DNA of 64,000 nucleotides from Saposhnikovia divaricata (Eukaryota > Streptophyta > Magnoliopsida > Apiales > Apiaceae), in the NCBI GenBank assembly GCA_036435485.1, contig CM071597.1:10657881-10721880 (forward strand), given 5' to 3'. The notes beneath the pieces are model-generated. The model was not told the DNA's origin. It did not search any database and saw only the letters and a list, made by a program, of their open reading frames with translations. The position numbers were made by a program, and so were the translations under genes. Shown here in pieces: positions 55,885 through 64,000 of the stretch; the first letter of the stretch is position 1, and each line of letters starts with the position of its first letter.

Positions 55885-56351
55885 CTTATCATTAATAAAT
55901 TAATTTTTATTCAAAAAAAACTTTGAAATGTGAAACATGTTTTATTGACTATATATAATTACATGCTTTACAATTTTAATATCTGTTCTAATCTCGGGGT
56001 GAGCAAGAATAAAACATGTTTTACCCCCTCACGAGTCACGAGACTTCTCATGAAATCTCCCCCATCCTTTTCCCTTGGCTTCTTGGAAAATAGCTGTCAT
56101 CTTTAAACCGCTAATCAATCCAACTAATTAACCATAAAATCTTTATAAAATCTCCATTTTAAACATTCAAATTGTGTCATTAATTCCACTTAATACAGTA
56201 TCTTTTCAAAACCAGATTTGATTTTGATTTCAATTCAAATTTTACCTAAAATACAACTTCTCAAAAACCAGGGACCAGCAGTAGTGGTAACAAAGAATCA
56301 GTTACAAAACTGAAACGTCTATTTTTTTGAACTGTTTTTTTTAGTTACCCC

Positions 56352-56359
56352 TATATAAA
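56352..56359 (+). promoter_or_regulatory. TATA box of the MYB gene
   Basis: TATATAAA lies 61 bp before the ATG, in the sequence CCCCTATATAAACCCCC, the expected distance for a short leader. Confidence 0.65.
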
Positions 56360-56419
56360 CCCCCATATCCCTCATTTCTCAACCGCCATACGTACTCACT
56401 TATCTCGCTCGAAAAAAAC

Positions 56420-57094
56420 ATGGATCGAACAAAGGGGCCATGGAGCGCGGAGGAAGATGAGAAGTTAGCAAAGCTAGTAGAGGAGCACGGAGCTAGGAAC
56501 TGGACGATGATCGGGAACTCCATTCCAGGGCGATCAGGAAAATCATGTAGATTACGTTGGTACAATCAGCTCTTACCCGAGGTGAAACACCGTGCATTTA
56601 CACCAGAAGAAGACACCATTATTTTCAAGGCGCACGCGCAGTTTGGTAATAAGTGGGCGACTATTGCTAGGCTTCTCAACGGTCGAACCGATAATGCTGT
56701 CAAGAATTACTGGAACTCGACTCTTAAGCGTAAGTATGTTAGCAGTGGCGAAAGCGATGAGCGTGATGGTCAAGTCATTAGAAGGTCGGAGGATACTGAT
56801 GTGACAAAAACGATGTCTTGTCTGCGTAAGAGTGATGAGAGTGATCAGAATGGATCAGAAATTAGTGATTCTTGTAACTTAAATGCTGTAAAATCATCTG
56901 TGATGGAACCTCCGACTGCTCTGACATTATCTTTACCGGGAACAGGGACAGATTTTTATGATATAAAGGAAAGAAAAGTCGAAAAGAATGGAAAGGAAGT
57001 TGTCACGTTAAGTGAAGATGTTGTTAATTTGATGAAGGAGATGATTAGGGAGGAAGTGAGGAAGTACATTTCAGGACTTGAGAAGGAGGCGTGA
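56420..57094 (+). CDS. R2R3-MYB transcription factor, subgroup 22-like (MYB44/70/73/77 type)
   Basis: A nuclear DNA-binding factor of 224 residues without introns, as is usual for subgroup 22. R2 has Trp8, Trp28 and Trp47. R3 has Phe60, Trp79 and Trp98, with AHAQFGNKWATIARLLNGRTDN and the closing WNSTLKRK typical of this subgroup. The C-terminal half holds TLSLPGTG (169-176) and VVNLMKEMIREEVRKYI (201-217), matching the conserved subgroup 22 helix. Close relatives respond to abscisic acid, auxin or stress, but the role of this gene is not shown by sequence. It is shorter than the about 300 residues of MYB44, and the usual YMSP motif was not found. LRWYNQL replaces the common LRWCNQL. Confidence 0.93.
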   Translation: MDRTKGPWSAEEDEKLAKLVEEHGARNWTMIGNSIPGRSGKSCRLRWYNQLLPEVKHRAFTPEEDTIIFKAHAQFGNKWATIARLLNGRTDNAVKNYWNSTLKRKYVSSGESDERDGQVIRRSEDTDVTKTMSCLRKSDESDQNGSEISDSCNLNAVKSSVMEPPTALTLSLPGTGTDFYDIKERKVEKNGKEVVTLSEDVVNLMKEMIREEVRKYISGLEKEA

Positions 57095-57731
57095 GGAATG
57101 CTGGGATTAAGAGGACTCGATTATGAGTTGACAAACGTTATAGATGTATTCGAGATATAGAATCAAGAAAATTATTTGTTTTGGCTCAACATTTCAAAGT
57201 ATAGCAGGGGCCAGCGAGAAACATGATGATATAGGCGAAAAAAAATGAACAGCCAACTAATTAACATCCCCAGAAGATTAATAATCTATAAAATTCACCC
57301 CCGAACATAAACCCTTTTGTAATTGTATACAACTACACGAGAAATCTTAGTGTCACTTCAAAATTTTCTGTTCTTTCAATTTGCATTAGCTCTTTGCGGC
57401 TCAACTACATACAACTTTTAGCTAAATGCTTCCATTCCACCATCATCTCTTCCAAGTTGTCGACAGCCTATGGCACAAGCACACTTTGTCACTAGCACCT
57501 CATCCACCACAGTCGTGCCCTATTTCAGGTTGCCTACATCATATCTCTCAAGAATTGCGAGGACCACCACGTCCTGTAAATGCACAATTAATACGCAAAT
57601 TGGCTCAAAAACATTATTACAAATATACGCAAATGTTAAGGGAATAATTTGGTGATAACAAATAGGGGATTAAAGAAATCATGAAAATAGGGAATTTGGG
57701 ATTTAGGATGTTTGGTACTGGAATTGAAAGG
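57095..57731. other. MYB 3' region and spacer
   Basis: The first part is probably MYB 3' untranslated sequence. On the minus strand a T-rich acceptor-like TTAATTGTGCATTTACAG at about 57579-57596 is followed by codons reading RGGPRNS and a stop. This could be the last exon of a minus-strand gene cut off by the element at 57732, but it is too short to support as a gene. Confidence 0.4.
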
Positions 57732-58750
57732 TGTAACACCCCTTCCTAAAATGGGAGGAGATATTACTTATAATCCATAAACTTGCAAACAGAGCACTAA
57801 AATAATTCTCTAAATAACAATTAAACAGTCTATTACGAAAAACCACAATTCTCTAAATAATCAACTGTAAATAATTCTAGAAGTCCATAAATCCTAAGCA
57901 ACGAAATAATGGGTAGCACTCCATCACACAGTCTCAGATCCCCCTAAGCACCTGCCAGAAAAATAATACGGCATGAGCCAAACGCCCAGTACGGATTTGG
58001 AATACAATATATAAAACAGAAAAACAGATATGAATATTTGACAGTTAAAATAAAACATTTATTTTTAAAAATATGCATGGCTGAAGCAACGAGGGGTTAG
58101 GATATTTCATACCGAGATCAGAACAGAACAAATACAGATACACACATCATAGGGTACCTAATGTGTGCAACAAATCGGATAACGTGTACTGCATATACAC
58201 GTCACCGCCAAATCAAATCAAATCTGGGTGCACCCACGTATCCTGAAACAAATATCAAAATGCGCAAAAGCTCGCCACCTGAGCTATCAGAAGGATACGC
58301 CGTCACCAGTCACACTGTCACGGAAGTGTCATGTCACTGGTGCCGCAATGACATGGCTGTAGTACCCCTACAACTAGTTAACTCGGTATACCCTATATCG
58401 CTAAGGGTTCAAATAAAGTGCTTTCGCAAATCTTTAAAATCACATGAACAAGATATTTTCAATATTTCCAGCAGATATAAAACGTACACAATATCAGAAG
58501 AATCGCAGAAACAGATATTTAAATAATTCGAAACATATATAAAAATATTTTTCAAGGTCAAAATAAATTTCCAGAATCAAAATGATTTAAAACCGAATGA
58601 ACAGATATGCGATCAAAATGAACTTAATTTTAATATTCTTAAGAGGAGTAGCGCTGAATAAAATAGAAGAGAATCCGTACCTCGAAAATACCAACTAAAA
58701 TACTAATGAATTTCGGAAACGATCCTCTAAATCTCCAACCTGCGATCTAA
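57732..58750 (-). mobile_element. LTR fragment ending GGGGTGTTACA (Ty3/gypsy-like)
   Basis: Read on the minus strand, the sequence ends AGGAAGGGGTGTTACA, a very common 3' end of plant gypsy LTRs. The body (ACTGGTGACATGACACTTCCGT and so on) is GC-richer than its flanks. The other end is not clear and no target duplication was found, so it is a truncated or solo LTR with approximate right bound. AT-rich DNA with no gene follows to 59430. Confidence 0.45.
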
Positions 58751-59430
58751 ATACAAAATATAATTTATTATTAATAAGCATTCGTTTATACTATTCCATT
58801 TATTTATCAAAGCAATTTCCTCACCAATAGGTGGCCTCGGCAATTTCAATTTTTTTTTATAAAAATATACATACGAAATCAATACTAACTATTGATACTA
58901 GTAATGCTCCTAAATTTCCAGACTTTGTTTACGTAACATGTTGGTTAACAAAAATGGCCACCACTATTATTATAAATTTATATGGCCTTAACAGCTTACA
59001 AGACAATTAATTCTACATGATATACATATGGGACCTATTATACCATAACATCTAGCATGACTCGGGTTAATACTAGTACACGGGCTCAGTAATCAAAACA
59101 TTAAAATTGAGTCCCTGATAGATGATCAACGCACCTGGCCACCAATATTCCCATATATGTATCAAAATAAAGTGTGGCCTCGGATATGACCATTAGAATT
59201 AACAAGCAAATTTTATAATTAACAAACCTTTTGTATTAATGGATCTAAACTAACTCTAAACTAATAAACAAAATAATCACTAATGGCCTTATATGAAACA
59301 TATGCGATACATATATATAATTAAAAGAAATCAAAACTTGTTTCCGGGACTAAGCCACGCATGCTCATCAAAGTATAATATTTTAATATTATTCTAGTGT
59401 ACATGGTTTATAACTAAAGTAATCAACTAA
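58751..59430. other. AT-rich spacer, nothing recognised
   Basis: No reading frame, repeat or RNA gene was recognised. Some of it may be the rest of the LTR element to the left. Confidence 0.4.
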
Positions 59431-59643
59431 TGGCCTGTTTGGATAGCATCATTTCATTTCAAATTCTGAATTTGACTCAAATACCCTGTTTGGATAAACA
59501 AAAATTTGGAATTGAATTTGGGCCAAATTCCAACTATTTAAAAATAGAGCCCGTCTATTAGAATTTGAAACAACAATTTTTTAGGTGTCATTTGAAATTA
59601 AAAAGCAGCCCAAATATACTACGCTTTCTTTCAGGTCTCCACT

Positions 59644-59646
<3 letters not shown>

Positions 59647-59702
<56 letters not shown>
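59647..59702. repeat. (CT)28 microsatellite
   Basis: Uninterrupted CT repeat inside the Harbinger derivative. It makes long Ser-Leu frames that are not genes. Confidence 0.95.
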
Positions 59703-59705
<3 letters not shown>

Positions 59706-59863
59706 TCATCTCTTTCGTCTTTTATCTGTTTCGTCTCTCCCGTGTCTCTCTCTCGTGTCTCTCATCTCCCTCTTTCACGACTTCGTCCTCTGCCTCACGA
59801 CTCCATCCCTTTCTTCCTCTTCCATTTTTCATCACTCAATCAGCATAATGAGGTATGAATGTA

Positions 59864-59864
<1 letters not shown>

Positions 59865-59905
<41 letters not shown>
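59865..59905. repeat. (TA)n microsatellite
   Basis: TA run inside the probable intron of the ORF1 remnant. Confidence 0.9.
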
Positions 59906-59909
<4 letters not shown>

Positions 59910-60011
59910 AACACCCAATTGATGCAGTGTATGTATGTATCACAAATGTCATCTGTATTCTGATTATGAGTTGCTGATTTAATTTTTCCATGATATGAAT
60001 TGTTTGGACAG

Positions 60012-60464
60012 GGTGTTCCACATGCTTCTGCTTATCAGAATAAGCGCATTCAGTATTGGGATGACATATGCACTTTATTTGCTACGGATAGAGCTACGGG
60101 TGATGGTGCAGAGCACTTTGAGGAGTCTGCAACCGCAATGGAGCTAGAAAATGAAGCAAATAGCACTGCTGAGACGGGTACTGGTGAATCAAATAAAAGG
60201 CAGAAGAGAGATCGCCTTGCTGATGCTGTGACTAGTTTTGCAGAGTCCTTCAAGGAGTACGTGAATAAAGTAAAAGAGCCTTCAAGACCCACCTGCAAAG
60301 AAATATATGAGATAGTATCTAATGTTGAGGGTATTACTGATGATGAAGCTTTGATGGCCGTCAAAAGATTGGTGAATGGCGATGTTGATGAATTTGACAT
60401 GCTTAAAAGTCTACCGGATGATCGAAAAAAGCGTAGCTGGATCTATTTGCTAATCAATGATTAG
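60012..60464 (+). pseudogene. Harbinger ORF1 (Myb/SANT-like) C-terminal remnant
   Basis: The frame starts after an acceptor-like TTTGGACAG and reads NKRIQYWDDICTLFATDRATGDGAEHFEE. It continues with KRQKRDRLADAVTSFAESFKEYV and a C-terminal SNVEGITDDEALMAVKRLVNGDVDEFDMLKSLPDDRKK. This pattern is typical of the Myb/SANT-like protein (Myb_DNA-bind_3, L10-interacting-like) that accompanies PIF/Harbinger transposases or is domesticated from them. The N-terminal Myb domain is missing, so it is a truncated copy. A stop follows at 60462-60464. Confidence 0.7.
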
Positions 60465-60735
60465 TTGTAATTACATGTTGCTAGGATTATTTAAAGATTA
60501 TGTACTTGAAATGTATTCTAAGATCGTCTAAAAGATTGTTTTAAATTTATTCCTAGTGATTTCTAATGAATCTTTATTTGAATTCTTAAATGAAATTCTA
60601 GTTGTTGCCAAACAATGTTAGAATTTGAAATTCTTATAATTACCAAACAGGATATTCGAATTTGAAATTCCAGATTTCAATTCTAGGAATTGAATTCCGA
60701 TATTTAAAATGAAATTCACGTTTCCAAACGCAATC

Positions 60736-60978
60736 TAAAGTTGTTGTAAAAGATCAGGGTAGTACCTTCTTGGTTCTCTAACTTTTAACCCCCACTCTGC
60801 ACTGCCGCTTTTTTACTCAAAATTAGGTTTATACTCTTTACATGATATTTATATAGTGATAACTAGCCTATACCAATTAGGAGTGCATGACACATAATTA
60901 AATTAAATTTTTTTTTCTATTCTAATTTGCAAACAAATTTCATTAATAAATCTGATAAATCTGATTCTAATACAATTC

Positions 60979-61018
<40 letters not shown>

Positions 61019-61794
61019 GGAAAAAATCACATATATTACATATAAAATCACGTATATTACAAAAGGTGTCTCGACTTGTTAGATGTCTCGACTTGATCAA
61101 GATGTTTGCGTACTTTATATTTATAAGATCAAGCCAACGCAACTTTGTTAAGAATTGGTTTTTAATCCTTATGTGTCTCGACTTGTTAAATGTTTTAAGA
61201 TGTTTGCGTACCTTATATTTATAAGATCAAGCCAACGCAACTTTGTAAGAATTGGTTTTTAATCCATATGATTGCTAAGGGATGTATTGAGAATTAGTAG
61301 ATTTTATCTATTTAAATTATATTCACGTTGGGATAGCTTTTTGATTTAAATGATATCGTTTGGAGATATTTTCTATCATAAACTGAAGATAATTCCTCGT
61401 TTCAGAGAGAGGAAATTATTTACTTGGGATTAAGTTAATTATTATTAGATTTATATTCAGAAATTTGGAAGATAATTAAGATAACCGAAAATATGGTGTA
61501 ACAACTACCCCAGTTCTTCAGTACAGCTTGATGGACTAGAGAACTGAGCATGCTTCGATCTTTCAAATTTTCTGAGTCACTGTAATAATTAGTAGAGGAA
61601 GATTAGTAAAAAGCATGGAGCACCTAGGTACCCGTAATTTGCATGTAGATGTAAACAAGACAATATGTGAGAAAAAAGAATAGATGTATGAGTAGTTTTG
61701 TAGGTGTGAGAGAATGTATCATGTAGAGTCATCCAAGCATTATTCGAAGAGTTGTTCAAAGCATTCCGAACAATACCCTGAAAAATAAACACAT
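60736..61794. other. AT-rich spacer with short duplications
   Basis: No gene. It contains an (ATT)n run at 60979-61018 and a diverged tandem pair at 61066-61172 and 61173-61269, both starting GTGTCTCGACTTGTTA and sharing TTATAAGATCAAGCCAACGC. Confidence 0.5.
61066..61269. repeat. tandem duplication of about 100 bp
   Basis: Two copies, 107 and 97 bp, share GTGTCTCGACTTGTTA, GATGTTTGCGTAC and AGATCAAGCCAACGCAACTT. The second copy has small deletions. Confidence 0.85.
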
Positions 61795-62240
61795 AAAGAA
61801 ATACCCTCCTTCAAGGAGGTCATATCCCTCAGCATTATTCCCAGAAATACCCTCCTACGAGGAGGTCATATTCCTAAGAACTTAAAGTGTTCCTAGAAAT
61901 ACCCTCCTTTCGAGGAGGTCATATTCTTGAGAATTTACTTGATGAGGCTTCGGAAGTACGGATTATCCTCCCCGGAAGTACAGTTTTTCAAGGTATTGTA
62001 ATAAGACTCTCCTTAAAGGAGATTATCTTTTTTCAATAATCCATGAAGACCCTACTCATAGGATGTCATCTGCCATTAAGACTACAATGAGACCTTCCTT
62101 AGAGGAGGTCGTCTGCTATAAAGAAATAAGGGAAACCCTCCTTGGAGAAGGTCGTCTACCATAGAGAAATAAGGAAGACCCTTCTTCCGAGGTGGTCATC
62201 CGCCATAGAAAAATAAGGAAGAGCCTCCTTTTGAGGAGGT
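61795..62240. repeat. hairpin repeats CCCTCCTTNNGAGGAGGTCAT
   Basis: About nine diverged units of roughly 45-55 bp, each with a CCTCCTT..AAGGAGG-type inverted core followed by GTCAT or GTCGT. Examples start near 61804, 61849, 61900, 62091, 62135 and 62223. Core arms covary in places (for example CTCTCCTTAAAGGAG). Confidence 0.8.
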
Positions 62241-63565
62241 TATCTTCCAAATCCATATCAATATCCCAAGATTCTTCCAAAAATATAAGCAACACCCGAA
62301 GGGTCTTCCAAAAAATATTACCCTCAAAAGAAAACCTTCCAAATTATTACCCTCACAAGATATGGTCTTCTCAAATAATAGAGCCTTCCAGAATTTTACC
62401 CTTAGAAAGTAGAGCCTTCCAAAATATTATACTCAGCAAAAGAGGGACTTCCAAAATATTACTCCTACCAAAAAAGGGTCTTCCAAAAAATGTAATCAAA
62501 TCCATAGGTTTTACAAAAATTATAAGCAATATCTGTAGGGTCTTCCAAAAAATATAAGCAATACCAAAAGGGCCTTCCAAAAATACAAACAATACCCGAA
62601 GGGTTTTCCGAAAATGTAAGAAATACTCGAAGAGCCTTCCAAAAATACAAACAATACTCAAAGTGTCTTCTGAAAATATAGAAATACCATCATCAAAAGA
62701 CGATCTTCCAAAATATTACTTTCATCAAAAAAGGGCCTTCTAAAATATTACCCCTACAAGGGAGAGTCTTCCAAAATAATACTCTCATCAAAGTAGAGCC
62801 TTCCAAAATATTACCCCCCACAAAAGAGGATTTTCCCAAATAAAACTCTTCTCAAAGAAGAGTCTTCCAAAATTTTACCCCCAAAAAGGAGGGACTTCCA
62901 AAATATTACCCACATCAAATTAAAGAGGTCTTACAAAATAATAAACTCTTCAAATAAGAGTCTTCCAAAATGTTAACCCCATAAAAGAAGGTCTTCCAAA
63001 AATAATACTATCTTTGAGCCTACCAAAATATTATCCCTACAAAAGAGGGTATTTCTAAATAATACTTTCCTCAAAGAAGAGCCTTCCAAAATATTACCCT
63101 CACAAAAAAGGGTTTCAAAAATATTACCCTCATCAAAAGAGTTCTTCCAAAATAATAAATTTTTCAAATAAGAGTCTTTCAAAATATTACCCCCATAAAA
63201 GAGGGTCTTCCGAAAATAATACTCTCTTTGAGCCTACCAAAATATCATCCTTATTAAAGAGGGTATTATCAAATAATACTCTCCTCAAAAAAGAGCCTTC
63301 CAAAATATTAAACTCCCAAAAAAAGGTTTCCAAAATATTACTCTCATCAAAGAAGGGTCTTCCCAATAATGCACTTCTCAATGAAGAATCTTCCAAAATA
63401 TTAGACTCATCCAAATATTATTCTCATCAAAATAGGATCTTCCCATCCAAATATTATTCTCATCAAAATAGGATCTTCCCAAATAATACTCTACTTAAAG
63501 AAGAGCCTTCCAAAATATTACCCCCACAAAGGAGGATTCCAAAATATTACCCTCACAAAAGACCA
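62241..63565. repeat. degenerate short repeats (CTTCCAAAATATTACCC-type)
   Basis: About thirty units of roughly 35-45 bp, alternating GGTCTTCCAAAATATTACCCCCACAAAAGAG and CCTTCCAAAATAATACTCTCATCAAAG forms. Later parts repeat at higher order (about 62940-63100 resembles 63160-63290). They read as open frames on the minus strand in places by chance. Confidence 0.8.
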
Positions 63566-63794
63566 TCGATATTATTTATATAGTATTAAATTGTTTGTAC
63601 TTAAAATTATTTCTTCTAAATTATATACCCTTGTTTTGCGCGCTCCCCTGACAATCAAATTACAGAGTACAGACACCTATACATACATTCACATACACAT
63701 TCTTGCTTCAAAAATTCATAGATTCTTGACGTTAATTCTTGAAATTCTTGTACATTACTCATAAAGATTTAGACTTTATCACTCTCAGATAAAG

Positions 63795-64000
63795 ATGGAA
63801 GAAAATTCCGAGGGAGATATTGTCGTTCCAACGTTAAATTCAAGACTGTCAAGGATAAATTACAAATTATACTTCGAAGAGTTGAAAGTCTCGGTTTCTG
63901 ATAAAAAGTTGTTGGAGGAGGGGAAGTTCGAGTGACAAAACCTATAAAGAAGTCTAGTGGTGAAGTGCTTGATAAAGACTACTTGTTGTTTTTGCCAACA
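63795..64000 (+). pseudogene. unknown protein start, frameshifted, cut by window edge
   Basis: ATG at 63795 opens a 46-residue frame (MEENSEGDIVVPTLNSRLSR...) that stops at TGA 63933-63935. The next frame continues without stops to the window end with similar composition (TKPIKKSSGEVLDKDYLLFL). One missing base around 63930 would explain the break, by mutation or sequencing error. No family is recognised. It follows the repeat block, so it may be the gag start of a retroelement; a host gene is also possible. Confidence 0.35.

Larger units (their letters stand above)
59431..60735 (+). mobile_element. PIF/Harbinger derivative, non-autonomous
   Basis: The left end TGGCCTGTTTGGATA and the reverse-complemented right end GATTGCGTTTGGAAA pair imperfectly, with further AATTTCATTT/AATTCCAAATT-type inverted text inside. 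Both flanks are TAA (59428-59430 and 60736-60738), the 3-bp duplication typical of PIF/Harbinger. It contains a 3' piece of the ORF1 gene but no DDE transposase. Confidence 0.7.

Noticed and set aside
59565..59858. Ser/Leu-rich frames of 87-97 residues
   Set aside because: They are translations of the (CT)28 microsatellite.
61795..63565. CRISPR-like array of repeats and spacers
   Set aside because: The units are degenerate, spacers are not unique, no cas genes exist, and the window is plant nuclear DNA.

Overview
The window is plant nuclear DNA, most likely from a eudicot. It has intron-containing nuclear genes (a TIC21/PIC1-type chloroplast envelope protein), UGT73-type glycosyltransferases, an R2R3-MYB factor, and many plant transposable elements. 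The sequence alone does not identify the species. It is AT-rich, and most of it is nested transposons around a few host genes.

Layout. Positions 1-7872 hold a decayed Ty1/copia chimera: gag to mid-RT of one lineage joined to protease-RNase H and a 3' LTR of another. Positions 7873-18962 are a tandem array of about 5.2-5.7 kb units. Two full units each carry a minus-strand UGT73C-like gene (13327-11840 and 18547-17060) and a decayed piece of TIC21 exon 2 plus intron 2; a third unit is present only as a stub. Positions 18963-26986 are AT-rich DNA with small DNA transposons: a TIR element containing a MITE, a hAT MITE with an exact 8-bp target duplication, a Helitron with both ends visible, and another TIR element. 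Positions 26987-44918 are one old Tat-type Ty3/gypsy element on the minus strand with LTRs and AATAT duplications. Inside it are a solo LTR (ACTGA duplications) and a young non-autonomous gag-only LTR element (GACAT duplications, near-identical LTRs).

Positions 45641-54793 are the four-exon TIC21/PIC1 gene (281 residues). Its second intron contains a 5.4-kb Mutator-like element (47541-52928) with an open FAR1-type transposase, an open plant-mobile-domain gene, inverted ends and arrays of a 21-bp palindrome. Downstream are a small orphan reading frame (55612-55884), an intronless subgroup-22-like R2R3-MYB gene (56420-57094), an LTR fragment, a PIF/Harbinger derivative with a remnant of ORF1 (59431-60735), about 1.8 kb of short degenerate repeats rich in hairpins, and a frameshifted reading frame running off the right edge.

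How the parts relate. The TIC21 fragments inside the UGT units suggest that UGT and TIC21 were close neighbours when the array formed, and that transposon insertions later pushed them about 27 kb apart. The most striking structure is the apparently intact MULE carrying a captured plant-mobile-domain gene and palindrome arrays inside an essential-type gene. All positions and homologies come from reading the sequence by eye; no database search was run.
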